DNA of 45,539 bases from Lachnospiraceae bacterium (GCA_017613055.1 JAGAES010000148.1:1-45539), one strand, 5' to 3'. Counted from the first letter of the stretch, positions 22,070 to 30,493 are shown. Translations and numbers: made by a program. Notes: generated by a model not told the origin, from the letters alone.

Positions 22070-23077
22070 ATGAAACGAATTCTTAGCATTTTACTCGTGA
22101 TTGTGCTTGCGGTATCGGCTGCAGGATGCGGTAAGAAGGAGAAGAACCTTCTCGGCGACTACGATGCCGTCGACAGCGTTGTCCACAGTGACGTCGGAGC
22201 GCTGATTGAAGCCTCGTATGCACCGATGCTTTCCCAGTTTTACATCTGCAACTTTTCGCCTGAGATGCTGTCAACCGACTATGTCTTCGATGAGGAAAAG
22301 CCCGACCGGAACGGCAGCGTGTTCGTCATTAACCGGACGAAGAACGAGCTTGTATTCGGCTATAAGATGGATAAGAAGTTCTTCCCGGCAAGCATTACGA
22401 AGCTGATGACCGCACTAATCACTTTAAACCGCTGCAACCCCGACGAAAAGGTCGTCATCTCGAAGGAAATCGCCGAAATGACGCGCGGCTCCGTTTCCGA
22501 ACTGAACGAAGGCGATGTGCTGACGGTTCATGATTTATTGTTATGCATGCTTGTTGCATCCGCGAACAACGCCGCGCAGGCGCTTGCGATCCACGTTGCG
22601 GGAAGCGAAGATGCCTTCGTCGAATTGATGAACGAGGAGATGAAGAAATTAGGCGGCCTGACAACCAAGTTCATGAACGCAAGCGGTCTTCACGACGAAC
22701 AGCATTATACGACGCCTTACGACATGTATATCGTCTATCAGGAATGCATGAAATACAAGGAATTCCGCGAGATTATCAGTTTAACCGAGAAACGCTACAA
22801 TTATACCGACGCAACCGGCTCGCAGCGCTCCCGGACCGTCAAGACGACCAACTGCTTCAAGTTAAAGGATGCAAGCCATCATTACGATTATCCGAACAGC
22901 ATTGCGATTCTCGGCGGAAAGACCGGAACGACCAATGCGGCCGGCTACTGCATGATTTTACATATCAAAAACGCATATGGAACCGAGTACATCATCGGGG
23001 TGTTCCGGGCGGAAAATGAGAAAAAATTATACGAGAAACTGAATGATTTGATGACAACTTACTGCATGTCCGAATAG
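22070..23077 (+). CDS. Lipoprotein D-alanyl-D-alanine carboxypeptidase (peptidase S11)
   Basis: The 335-residue protein starts with a lipoprotein signal peptide ending in the lipobox AAGC (Cys20), so it is anchored on the outer face of the membrane. The three catalytic motifs are SITK (Ser108, Lys111), SAN (164-166) and KTG (284-286). The family trims the terminal D-Ala of pentapeptides, which limits crosslinking. It lacks the long C-terminal beta domain and amphipathic anchor of DacA, which fits lipid anchoring. It is the last gene of the mre operon, 6 nt after rodA. Confidence 0.94.
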   Translation: MKRILSILLVIVLAVSAAGCGKKEKNLLGDYDAVDSVVHSDVGALIEASYAPMLSQFYICNFSPEMLSTDYVFDEEKPDRNGSVFVINRTKNELVFGYKMDKKFFPASITKLMTALITLNRCNPDEKVVISKEIAEMTRGSVSELNEGDVLTVHDLLLCMLVASANNAAQALAIHVAGSEDAFVELMNEEMKKLGGLTTKFMNASGLHDEQHYTTPYDMYIVYQECMKYKEFREIISLTEKRYNYTDATGSQRSRTVKTTNCFKLKDASHHYDYPNSIAILGGKTGTTNAAGYCMILHIKNAYGTEYIIGVFRAENEKKLYEKLNDLMTTYCMSE

Positions 23078-23112
23078 GCGGACGGAATTTGTGCATTTTT
23101 CGTGAAATGCAG

Positions 23113-23141
23113 TTGTCATTTTTCGGATTCTATACTATAAT
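23113..23141 (+). promoter_or_regulatory. Consensus sigma-A promoter upstream of the P-loop protein gene
   Basis: TTGTCA (23113-23118) and TATAAT (23136-23141) are separated by 17 nt, a near-perfect housekeeping promoter about 60 nt before the coding start. A 7-bp hairpin (TGCATTT at 23092-23098 with AAATGCA at 23105-23111) sits just upstream and may weakly end the mre operon. Confidence 0.85.
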
Positions 23142-23201
23142 TATTTCATCCGAAGACGGATAAAAATCCGTATCGGAACCACTTTTAAGGAGGACAAGCC
23201 A

Positions 23202-23621
23202 ATGGTACAGATTATTGCCGGGGAAAAAGGAAAAGGAAAGACGAAGATTCTGCTCGACAAGGTAAACGCCGACATCGTTACATCGAAAGGTACCATCGTT
23301 TATCTCGACAAGAGCAATAAGCATATGTACGAGCTCAACAACAAGATTCGTCTGATTAACGTCAACGATTACTGCGTTGAGTGCGCATCCGAATTTGTTG
23401 GTTTTATCTGCGGAATCATTTCCCAGGATCACGACCTTGAGAAGATTTATCTGGACAGCTTTTTGAAGATTGCATGCATGAGCGTGGACGACATTGACCG
23501 CGTAATTGAGAAACTCGATATGGTTTCGGCAAAGTTCAAGGTAGACATCATCATCAGCCTTTCCGCGAATGCCGATACGCTTTCCGAGGTTGTAAAACAG
23601 AAAGTTATCGTAGCGCTTTAA
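23202..23621 (+). CDS. Small P-loop protein of unknown function
   Basis: The 139-residue soluble protein opens with a Walker A motif GEKGKGKT at residues 7-14. It has no clear Walker B; IIISLS near residue 119 could fill a strand position. AAGGAGG precedes the ATG. It has its own consensus promoter and a strong terminator, so it is expressed alone between the elongation operon and the division cluster. I do not recognise a characterised family. The sequence suggests a small nucleotide-binding protein, perhaps a truncated RecA-like or AAA fold. Confidence 0.8.
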   Translation: MVQIIAGEKGKGKTKILLDKVNADIVTSKGTIVYLDKSNKHMYELNNKIRLINVNDYCVECASEFVGFICGIISQDHDLEKIYLDSFLKIACMSVDDIDRVIEKLDMVSAKFKVDIIISLSANADTLSEVVKQKVIVAL

Positions 23622-23646
23622 TCCGCTTCGTAATATGGTTTATAAG

Positions 23647-23682
23647 ATACCGCTGCCGGGAGTTGCCGGCGGCGGTATTTTT
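23647..23682 (+). terminator. Rho-independent terminator
   Basis: A 13-bp GC-rich stem (ATACCGCTGCCGG at 23647-23659, CCGGCGGCGGTAT at 23666-23678, one wobble) with a 6-nt loop is followed by TTTTT. It closes the monocistronic P-loop gene. Confidence 0.93.
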
Positions 23683-23749
23683 CTGTGAAAAATGTGAGAA
23701 ATTTGCCGGATATCGGGCGCAAATGCTTTTCTTTTTACGACAAGTATAG

Positions 23750-23755
23750 TATAAT
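23750..23755 (+). promoter_or_regulatory. Candidate -10 box for the HlyD-like/yggS/sepF cluster
   Basis: TATAAT lies at 23750-23755, overlapping a second possible -10 (TATAGT, 23745-23750), about 30 nt before the coding start and after a strong terminator. No good -35 is visible at 17 nt (TTTTCT at 23727-23732), so an activator or another sigma factor may be used. Confidence 0.45.
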
Positions 23756-23786
23756 CTTTTTATAGTATGGGAAAGGAGGCAGAACA

Positions 23787-25181
23787 ATGCCCGAAAGACG
23801 TGTTCCGAAGCGATCTACGGCCGTGTCGAAGTACAATATCGGCTTAATTATCTTTGTTCTGTTTACTCTTTACATACTGATTAACATTTTTCTCTATTTC
23901 CGCAGGTCTCATCTGTCCATATACGAAGTTCAGCTCCTTGCGATGGCCTCCAACACGAAGGCCGAAGCGGTGATCATCCGGAACGAAACGCCCGTGAAGA
24001 CGGGTATTGCCGGATACGTGAACTATTACATGCGCAGCGGTACGCGTGTTGCGAAGGGCGAGACCATCTATTCGATTGACGAAAGCCGACAGATCTATAA
24101 CCTGATCTCCGGCAACGACAATTCGTATTCCCTCTCGGATGAAGATATCGAACAGGTCAAAAACTGCATATCCGAATTCAATCTGAGCTATGATAAAGCC
24201 GATTTCGGCCTTGTTTATTCGTTAAAGGATGAACTGACGACGACCGTGAACAGCATCTCCGATACGTATCTTTTGGAGCATCTGAACCAGATTCTGATTG
24301 ATCAGGCTTATCAGGGTTCGCTTACCGTGCATAAGGCGGAATCGCCCGGCGTCGTGTCTTATTTTTCGGATACGCTTGACGGGCTTACGGCCGACGCGGT
24401 CACTACCGATACATTCGACAAGACCGGATACAAGAGCACGAACCTGTTCGACGCAAGCCTTAAGGAGCAGGGGAGCGTGATTTATAAGCTTCTGTCGGAT
24501 GAGACGTGGGACCTTGTCCTGAATCTGACGGAAGAGCAGTACGACAAGCTCTGCAACCAGACAACACTTACCTATACGATTGAGGAAGACAACCTGCGGC
24601 TGACTTCGCCGGTCATATTCTTCCGTTCGGGAGACGGGTATTTTGCAAGAATCACGCTTCGGCAGTATATGGTCCGTTATCTGAACCGGCGTTTCCTGAC
24701 GATTGCGCTTGACATGGATAACAAGGTCGGATTAAAGATTCCGAAGACCGCACTTTTCGAGAAGGAATTCTACCGGATCCCGAAAGATTACTTTGTAAAG
24801 GGCGGAGACCAGAACAGTAATAAAACAGGCGTCAGCGTTCTGCGCCACGATGAGACTACGAAGGATGTTTTTTACGTTTTCGCGGAAACGGAAATCTATT
24901 ACGAAGACGACGAATACGGTTATATTGACACGAACGCGCTGACCTACGGAACCTTCATCTACAATCCGAAGTCGACCGATACATTCCAGGTTTCGCTTGT
25001 CGGCAAGCTCACCGGGGTTTATTGCGTGAATAAGGGCTTTGCCCAGTTCCGAAGAGTCGAGGTCATTCAGGACGGCAAGGAATTCTGCGTCGTGCAGGCG
25101 GGACTTCCGTACAGCATTGCCGAGCATGATCACATAGCAAAAGACGCTTCGACAATTAAAGAATCACAAACCATATATTAA
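23787..25181 (+). CDS. HlyD/biotinyl-lipoyl-like single-pass membrane protein
   Basis: The 464-residue protein has one N-terminal membrane span (about residues 17-38) followed by a large outside domain. Residues about 58-98 (KAEAVIIRNETPVKTGIAGYVNYY, then GTRVAKGETIYSID) resemble the lipoyl-like hairpin of HlyD-type adaptors. No ABC or MFS transporter lies beside it, so a transport role is unproven. It sits at the head of the yggS-sepF-divIVA cluster, so a cell-envelope or division role is equally likely. AAAGGAGG precedes the ATG. Confidence 0.8.
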   Translation: MPERRVPKRSTAVSKYNIGLIIFVLFTLYILINIFLYFRRSHLSIYEVQLLAMASNTKAEAVIIRNETPVKTGIAGYVNYYMRSGTRVAKGETIYSIDESRQIYNLISGNDNSYSLSDEDIEQVKNCISEFNLSYDKADFGLVYSLKDELTTTVNSISDTYLLEHLNQILIDQAYQGSLTVHKAESPGVVSYFSDTLDGLTADAVTTDTFDKTGYKSTNLFDASLKEQGSVIYKLLSDETWDLVLNLTEEQYDKLCNQTTLTYTIEEDNLRLTSPVIFFRSGDGYFARITLRQYMVRYLNRRFLTIALDMDNKVGLKIPKTALFEKEFYRIPKDYFVKGGDQNSNKTGVSVLRHDETTKDVFYVFAETEIYYEDDEYGYIDTNALTYGTFIYNPKSTDTFQVSLVGKLTGVYCVNKGFAQFRRVEVIQDGKEFCVVQAGLPYSIAEHDHIAKDASTIKESQTIY

Positions 25182-25198
25182 AATCGAGGTGGTATGAA

Positions 25199-25894
25199 AT
25201 GATCGGACAGCGCATTGACGAAGTCCGCGAACAGATAAGGCTGCATTGTGAAAAGGCCGGACGGAATCCTTCCGAGGTGACATTGATTGCCGTCAGCAAG
25301 ACAAAGCCCGTTTCGATGATTGAGGAAGCCGCGGACGCCGGACAGACGGTGTTCGGCGAGAACCGGGTACAGGAGCTTTGTGAGAAATACGAAGCGTTAA
25401 AGGACCGGAAGCTTCACTGGCACCTGATCGGACATCTGCAGTCGAACAAGGTTAAGAAAGCCGTCGCCGTCAGCGAGATGATTCATTCCGTTGATTCCTT
25501 TTTGCTTGCTGCGGAGATTGACAAACAGGCCGGAAAACTCGGCAAGATACAGGATATTCTGCTTGAAATCAACGTCGCGGAGGAAGCATCGAAGTTCGGT
25601 ATCACTGTCGATTCCGCAGAAGAAACGGTACGCGCTTTATCCGGTCTTAAGAACATCCGGTTACGCGGTTTTATGACCGTTGCGCCGTATACAGAAGACC
25701 CGGAAACAAACCGCCCGTATTTTCGGCGTTTGGCCCAATTAATGGTTGACATTAACGCGCAAAACATCGATAATATCAGTGTTGATACATTATCCATGGG
25801 TATGAGCGGAGATTACGGTGTCGCTGTGGAAGAGGGCGCAACCCATATCCGCGTGGGGACTTATCTGTTTGGACAGAGAGATTATAATATCTAA
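25199..25894 (+). CDS. yggS: YggS-family pyridoxal phosphate homeostasis protein
   Basis: The 231-residue protein is a single TIM-barrel domain related to alanine racemase. Lys34 in IAVSKTKP is the PLP-binding lysine; FGENRVQEL, WHLIGHLQSNKVK and LSMGMSGDY are further family motifs. The family balances PLP and amino-acid pools without a known catalytic reaction. The ATG at 25199 is used: GAGGTGG lies just upstream, and an ATG 5 nt earlier opens only a two-codon frame. Placement before sepF is widespread in Gram-positive bacteria. Confidence 0.96.
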   Translation: MIGQRIDEVREQIRLHCEKAGRNPSEVTLIAVSKTKPVSMIEEAADAGQTVFGENRVQELCEKYEALKDRKLHWHLIGHLQSNKVKKAVAVSEMIHSVDSFLLAAEIDKQAGKLGKIQDILLEINVAEEASKFGITVDSAEETVRALSGLKNIRLRGFMTVAPYTEDPETNRPYFRRLAQLMVDINAQNIDNISVDTLSMGMSGDYGVAVEEGATHIRVGTYLFGQRDYNI

Positions 25895-25909
25895 AAGGGG
25901 ACGAAAAGA

Positions 25910-26695
25910 ATGGGATTTTTAAAGAGTGTTTTGGATTCCTTAAAACTTTCCGATGACAGCGATTACGATGATTATGACGATTACGACGATTATCTCGCCG
26001 CGGAAGAGGAGAGAGAACGGAAGAAGGCAGAGAAGAAGACCGAACGCGCTTCCGAGCCGAAGTTTTCGCTGAAGGAAACCATTTTCAAAAAGAAGAGCGC
26101 ACCGAAGCAGGAACCCGAGTATGACGAGGCGGATTCCGATGAGGATATGACATTTGCCCCGCAGCCTTCACAGTCCGCTCCGGCACGCCGTCCGCTTTAC
26201 GACAATAACACGGTTTCGATTCAGGAAAGACGAAGCGGATACATGAGCGGAACGACCACATTTGCCGACCGTTATAAAGCGAAAGAAGCGGCAATGTACC
26301 GTCAGCAGCAACCCGCTCAGACGGTTCGTCCCGTACAGCAGAGACCCTCTCAGCCGGTTGCGCAGGCACCGGTCATGAATACGATGCCGCATACGACGAG
26401 AGACGCTCTCGGCGTTACAATCTTAAAGCCGCAGAGTTTTGACGATGCCCGTGAGATTTGCGACAACCTGATTGACGGCAATCCGATCATCGTGAACCTC
26501 GAAGGCTTTGATACCGACCGTGCGCAGCGTCTTATGGATTTCGTATCCGGCTGCGTTTATGCCATCGGCGCCAATCTGCATCAGATTTCCAGCTATATCT
26601 TCATTATTTCCCCGGCCAACATCGACGTGACCGGAGACTATAACGCATTAATGCGGCAGGACGGGTTCGGAGTACCGACATTTCACAAGCGCTAG
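25910..26695 (+). CDS. sepF: Cell division protein SepF with acidic repeat and long linker
   Basis: The 261-residue protein has the expected short N-terminal amphipathic helix (MGFLKSVLDSLKL) for membrane binding. An acidic DDY repeat (about residues 18-28) and a charged, then Gln/Pro-rich linker follow to about 160. The C-terminal SepF domain begins at GVTILKPQSFDDAREICDN and includes DFVSGCVYAIGANLHQIS. SepF anchors FtsZ to the membrane and shapes the septum. B. subtilis SepF has about 150 residues, so the linker here is roughly 100 residues longer. It lies 16 nt after yggS. Confidence 0.94.
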   Translation: MGFLKSVLDSLKLSDDSDYDDYDDYDDYLAAEEERERKKAEKKTERASEPKFSLKETIFKKKSAPKQEPEYDEADSDEDMTFAPQPSQSAPARRPLYDNNTVSIQERRSGYMSGTTTFADRYKAKEAAMYRQQQPAQTVRPVQQRPSQPVAQAPVMNTMPHTTRDALGVTILKPQSFDDAREICDNLIDGNPIIVNLEGFDTDRAQRLMDFVSGCVYAIGANLHQISSYIFIISPANIDVTGDYNALMRQDGFGVPTFHKR

Positions 26696-26728
26696 ACCAT
26701 ATTAACGGAATAAAGGAGATTGCGTAAT

Positions 26729-27241
26729 ATGCTGACACCGGTTGAAATTCAGAACACGAAATTCAAATCCGCGGCAAGCGGTTACAACAAGGGCCAGGTC
26801 GACAAGTTCATGGAGGAACTGAACAAGGATTACGAATTCCTGTACCGTCAGAACCTTGCTCTGACCGAGAAAGTCAGTTCCTTAAACGACCGCGTTCAGT
26901 ACTATATTACGATCGAGAAATCCCTGCACAAGGCTTTGGTGCTCGCGGAGAAATCCGCCGACGAGACGAAAGCCGCCGCGCTTAAGGACGCTAAGGCAAT
27001 TGAAAAGCAGGCGCTTGCCGATGCGCAGGACATCCGTAACAACGCCGAGAAGGAGCTTGCAAAGCTCCATACGCAGACGCTCCGCCTCATGCAGCAGTAT
27101 GAGACCTACCGGGCGCAGTGCCAGGCGCTTCTCGATTCACAGAAAGAGCTTTTGGACAGCCGCGTCTTTCAGATTAACGTAAAGGAGTTTGAAGCATATA
27201 CCGAATATCTTCAGAGTGCACAGAAAGATGAAAAAGCTTAA
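26729..27241 (+). CDS. divIVA: DivIVA-domain cell division/polarity protein
   Basis: The 170-residue protein starts MLTPVEIQNTKFKSAASGYN, the DivIVA lipid-binding N-terminus, followed by KGQVDKFMEELNKDYEFLY. Most of the rest is predicted coiled coil. DivIVA proteins collect at curved membrane, such as septa and poles. The ATG at 26729 is preferred: AGGAG lies 10 nt upstream, whereas the in-frame TTG at 26720 would be 1 nt from it. The end overlaps the lspA start by 14 nt. Confidence 0.93.
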   Translation: MLTPVEIQNTKFKSAASGYNKGQVDKFMEELNKDYEFLYRQNLALTEKVSSLNDRVQYYITIEKSLHKALVLAEKSADETKAAALKDAKAIEKQALADAQDIRNNAEKELAKLHTQTLRLMQQYETYRAQCQALLDSQKELLDSRVFQINVKEFEAYTEYLQSAQKDEKA

Positions 27242-27767
27242 CCGTCGTTCCTTACTGCTTTTTCTTCCGGCTGTTTTGGTGTTTCTTGATCAGCTGACGA
27301 AGGTGTGGGCCAGAGACGTTTTGAAGAACAGAGGCGAGATCATAGTAATACCGGATGTATTAGAGTTCCGGTATCTCGAGAACCGCGGTGCCGCCTGGGG
27401 TATGCTTCAAGGCCGTTTGAATATTCTTACCGTTGTGACCGTTATCCTTCTGATTCTGTTCCTGTGGCTTTTGTTCCGGGTTCCCGAAGGGAAGCGGTAC
27501 CTGCCCGTATACCTCGTATTCCTGTTCATCATCTCAGGTGCAATCGGAAACCTGATTGACCGGATTTGGTTCGATTATGTCACGGATTTCATTTACTTTT
27601 CGTTGATCAATTTTCCGATTTTCAACGTGGCGGACATCTACGTCACGTGCTCGGTTTTCGTGCTCGTCATCCTCGTATTGTTATATTATTCCGATGAGGA
27701 GCTCAGTTTCCTTCCGTTGTTCGGAAGCAAAAAATCAAAAGACAATCCGGACGAGTCACCTTCCTGA
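27228..27767 (+). CDS. lspA: Lipoprotein signal peptidase LspA
   Basis: The 179-residue protein has four membrane spans. The catalytic aspartates are Asp111 in GAIGNLIDRI and Asp136 in FNVADIYV; FLDQLTKVW and NRGAAWGML are further motifs. It is an aspartic protease that removes signal peptides from diacylglyceryl-prolipoproteins, such as the lipoprotein carboxypeptidase in this window. The ATG at 27228 is chosen over an in-frame TTG at 27189 because it gives the usual MKK start. Its ribosome binding site is weak, so coupling to divIVA is likely. The last codons form the left arm of a terminator. Confidence 0.96.
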   Translation: MKKLNRRSLLLFLPAVLVFLDQLTKVWARDVLKNRGEIIVIPDVLEFRYLENRGAAWGMLQGRLNILTVVTVILLILFLWLLFRVPEGKRYLPVYLVFLFIISGAIGNLIDRIWFDYVTDFIYFSLINFPIFNVADIYVTCSVFVLVILVLLYYSDEELSFLPLFGSKKSKDNPDESPS

Positions 27768-27779
27768 CTCGTCCTTTTT
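27749..27779 (+). terminator. Rho-independent terminator overlapping the lspA stop codon
   Basis: A perfect 10-bp stem (GGACGAGTCA at 27749-27758, TGACTCGTCC at 27765-27774) with a 6-nt loop is followed by TTTTT. The lspA TGA is inside the right arm. The next gene starts only 15 nt later. Confidence 0.9.
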
Positions 27780-27793
27780 CAACAGGAGACTGT

Positions 27794-28720
27794 ATGGAAG
27801 AGAAGCGGACCTATATAATCGAAGAAGACCTTGCGGACATGCGCCTGGACCGCGCGATCTCGCTCTGTGACGAGGAACTGACGCGATCGCATGCGGAGCA
27901 TCTGATTACGGACGGCGCGGTAAATGTGAACGATCAAACCGTATTAAAAACGTCCTACCGTGTGAAAACCGGCGACATCGTGACATGCATCGTGCCCGAA
28001 CCCGAAGAAACCGAGATTCTTCCCGAGGACATTCCTCTTGACATTCTTTACGAGGACGACGATGTCATTATCGTGAACAAGCCGAAGGGGATGGTCGTCC
28101 ACCCGGCGCCCGGACACTATACGGGAACCCTCGTCAACGCCTTGCTGTATCATTGCAAAGACTCGCTTTCCGGAATCAACGGAAACCTGCGCCCGGGAAT
28201 CGTGCACCGGATTGACCGCGACACGACCGGCGTGCTGGTCACATGTAAGAACGACCGCGCGCATCTCTGCCTGTCCGAACAGCTGTCCGAGCATTCGATT
28301 AAGCGCATCTACTATTGTATCGTTACGGGAAATGTGAAGTCCGACGGAACCGTCGACGCCCCGATCGGAAGAAACCAAAACGACCGGAAGAAGATGGCCG
28401 TCGTCAGGGACGGCAGAAGAGCAGTGACGCATTATCACGTGCTCGAACATTTCGGGACGAAATATACGATGCTTTCGTGTGAACTCGAAACCGGACGGAC
28501 GCACCAGATCCGGGTGCATATGGCTTATACCGGACACGCTTTACTCGGAGATACGGTTTACGGAGCCGCGAAGCAGCCGTTTGATACCGAAGGACAGGTA
28601 CTGCATGCAGGCGTGCTCGGTTTTATTCATCCGACAACGAAAGAATACGTTGAATTCAAGGCGGAGCTTCCGGAATACTTCCGGACAATCATCGAAAAAC
28701 TCAGAAAGATTACGACATGA
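27794..28720 (+). CDS. rluD: RluD-family 23S rRNA pseudouridine synthase
   Basis: The 308-residue protein has an N-terminal S4 RNA-binding domain (residues about 15-75) and a catalytic domain with VNKPKGMVVHPAPGH and the active-site aspartate Asp141 in VHRIDRDTTGV. The family converts specific uridines of 23S rRNA to pseudouridine. AGGAG precedes the ATG. It follows lspA, as often in Firmicutes, but a strong terminator separates them with no room for a promoter. Which of the RluA/C/D specificities applies is not certain. Confidence 0.92.
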   Translation: MEEKRTYIIEEDLADMRLDRAISLCDEELTRSHAEHLITDGAVNVNDQTVLKTSYRVKTGDIVTCIVPEPEETEILPEDIPLDILYEDDDVIIVNKPKGMVVHPAPGHYTGTLVNALLYHCKDSLSGINGNLRPGIVHRIDRDTTGVLVTCKNDRAHLCLSEQLSEHSIKRIYYCIVTGNVKSDGTVDAPIGRNQNDRKKMAVVRDGRRAVTHYHVLEHFGTKYTMLSCELETGRTHQIRVHMAYTGHALLGDTVYGAAKQPFDTEGQVLHAGVLGFIHPTTKEYVEFKAELPEYFRTIIEKLRKITT

Positions 28721-29976
28721 TACGACACCGATATCCGGAAATCAAACGAAGATTCTCAGAAAAACAGGAACGTCTGCTCCTGTACGGACCGCCTTATACC
28801 GGCAAATCCTTCCTTCTTCAGAGCCTTACAAAGGAAGAAGGCGTGAAGAATTACATTCTTTGCGATCTGCATATCGACCGGGATTTCACGGACGGACTTC
28901 TTAAGGCGATATCCGAAGGCGAATCGCTGTGTCATTTTGCGGCGGGGTTCTTCCGGCTTAAAGAAGAATATGTCCGGGATCGGCTGTTTTTGTTTCTCGA
29001 CGGCCTGGAACCGCTCGGAGAAGCCGCAGAAACACTGCTAAAGGGAGAGCTTCCGCGCCATTTTGCCGTCACAACGTCCAGAATCGATTATATTGACATT
29101 TTACGCGATAAATGTACAGATAACGTACATACCGTAAAAGTGCGCGGATTTTCGTTTTACGAGTTTTTAGACGCCATATCCGAAACGGAAGATGTTTCCT
29201 ATACGGAAATTCTGAGAGCACATTATAAGAACAAAAAGCCGATTCCCGATATGCTTGATGAGGAATTAAGAGAACTGTTCCATGATTATCTGATGACCGG
29301 CGGATATCCGGACGCAATCATGCAATATAAGAATAACCGGACCGGGCTTTCGGAAATCCGGCGCGTTCAGGAAGCGGTTTATGCGGCTTCCGTGATGCGC
29401 TATAAAACGGATCCGCCTAAGGGGATCAGTTCCGTTAAGCTTGACCGGGTTCTTGGGTATATAGCCGATTATGCGCCGGACTGCCGCGGAGCGTTCCATC
29501 CGGGACACCTTCGAAGGGGCGCGACGGCGAGGGAATATATTTCTGAGCTTCAATACCTTTTTGATAATCTGTTTCTGATCCCTGTATATATGGGGGATAC
29601 TTTATACCGGTTTGAGCTTTCCGACTGCGGACTGACGCGATATCTGTGTAACGATTACGATTCTTTTTACAAAACGGATAACCGCGATATGCTGCCCGAA
29701 TACTTCTATCAGAACTATCTGTATCACGTGCTTACGGAACGCGACTTGCGGATAACCGTTCAAAAGAACGGCAGGTCGGATTATTTATGCTACACGAATG
29801 GAATCTTCGGTTTACGGCACTTAGGAGCGAATCGGAAGAGGGCGGAAGCGGATTTTACTGCGGATAATACGACACATGTCCCTCAAAAAGTGATGCAGCT
29901 GACCAACCGCAAAACAGACGGAAAATCCTCCGACCACAACATACAGTATTATTTTCTCGAGCAAACACAATTTTAA
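28717..29976 (+). CDS. AAA_14/DUF4143-type ATPase of unknown function
   Basis: The 419-residue protein has Walker A GPPYTGKS (about residues 24-31), a strand LFLFLDGLEPLG in the Walker B position, and sensor-like FAVTTSRID. A middle domain carries MTGGYPDAI, the glycine-rich mark of the DUF4143 group. Such ATPases are abundant in gut anaerobes and are uncharacterised. Walker B here reads D-G rather than the usual D-E, so hydrolysis may be impaired. The start overlaps the rluD stop by 4 nt (ATGA). The stop sits in an AT-rich palindrome. Confidence 0.75.
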   Translation: MIRHRYPEIKRRFSEKQERLLLYGPPYTGKSFLLQSLTKEEGVKNYILCDLHIDRDFTDGLLKAISEGESLCHFAAGFFRLKEEYVRDRLFLFLDGLEPLGEAAETLLKGELPRHFAVTTSRIDYIDILRDKCTDNVHTVKVRGFSFYEFLDAISETEDVSYTEILRAHYKNKKPIPDMLDEELRELFHDYLMTGGYPDAIMQYKNNRTGLSEIRRVQEAVYAASVMRYKTDPPKGISSVKLDRVLGYIADYAPDCRGAFHPGHLRRGATAREYISELQYLFDNLFLIPVYMGDTLYRFELSDCGLTRYLCNDYDSFYKTDNRDMLPEYFYQNYLYHVLTERDLRITVQKNGRSDYLCYTNGIFGLRHLGANRKRAEADFTADNTTHVPQKVMQLTNRKTDGKSSDHNIQYYFLEQTQF

Positions 29977-30008
29977 AAAAATTGTGAATAGAAAGGTTCA
30001 TTTCTTCA

Positions 30009-30037
30009 TTGACAACTAAATTCTAATTATGTAGAAT
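30009..30037 (+). promoter_or_regulatory. Sigma-A promoter of the BlaI-type gene
   Basis: TTGACA (30009-30014) and TAGAAT (30032-30037) are separated by exactly 17 nt, about 80 nt upstream of the repressor start. The leader of roughly 75 nt shows no strong fold. Confidence 0.85.
30020..30037. promoter_or_regulatory. Candidate operator overlapping the -10 box
   Basis: A perfect 6-bp inverted repeat ATTCTA-N6-TAGAAT includes the whole -10 hexamer and part of the spacer. A dimeric winged-helix repressor such as BlaI/CopY bound here would block RNA polymerase, so autoregulation by the gene downstream is the simplest reading. It does not match the TACA-N-TGTA core of classical BlaI boxes. Confidence 0.45.
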
Positions 30038-30118
30038 AATGATTACCGAAACAGACTAAGTCAGTAGAAGTCATCACATTTGCCGTAATCACTTTTTCAG
30101 TTACAGGGATGGTTGTTT

Positions 30119-30493
30119 ATGGGAGATATTAGATTGCACGAAGGCGAACTGAACGTCATGGAACTGTTATGGTCCAATCAGAGCCTTGCTGCAAAAGATA
30201 TTGCAAAAATAATCAAAGACTACATCGGCTGGGAAAAGAACACCACCTATACGGTTATCAAGCGTTTGATCGATAAAGGTGCCGTAAAACGTGAAGATCC
30301 CGGATTCGTCTGCAAAGCCGTTATTACGAAGAACGACGTACAGCAGATCGAAACGAGAGCCCTGATCGATAAAGTATTCGGCGGCGAGTTAATTGCATTC
30401 TTTACCGAATTTCTCGCGCAGCAGAATCTGGATGCCGAAGAAGTGCGTGAGCTTCGAAAGATATTGGATAATCAATACCGGCGTTTGTTATAA
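30119..30493 (+). CDS. BlaI/MecI/CopY-family winged-helix repressor
   Basis: The 124-residue protein has the family's N-terminal winged helix (IRLHEGELNVMELLWSNQSL; WEKNTTYTVIKRLIDKGAV) and a C-terminal helical dimerisation tail. Such repressors control beta-lactam or copper responses and are inactivated by proteolysis from a BlaR1-type sensor or by metal. No blaR1, beta-lactamase or copper gene is in the window, so the inducer is unknown. The ATG at 30119 gives AGGGA at 10 nt spacing; a TTG at 30113 would be too close. It is monocistronic. Confidence 0.88.
   Translation: MGDIRLHEGELNVMELLWSNQSLAAKDIAKIIKDYIGWEKNTTYTVIKRLIDKGAVKREDPGFVCKAVITKNDVQQIETRALIDKVFGGELIAFFTEFLAQQNLDAEEVRELRKILDNQYRRLL

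Noticed and set aside
25950..26000. Short tandem repeat in the sepF gene as a CRISPR or satellite.
   Set aside because: The period is 9 nt and in frame, encoding DDY units; there are no spacers.
29966..29986. Perfect 9-bp palindrome CACAATTTT/AAAATTGTG at the end of the ATPase gene, as a terminator.
   Set aside because: The stem is nearly all A-T and no T-tract follows on either strand, so it is unlikely to terminate; it may simply be AT-rich sequence.
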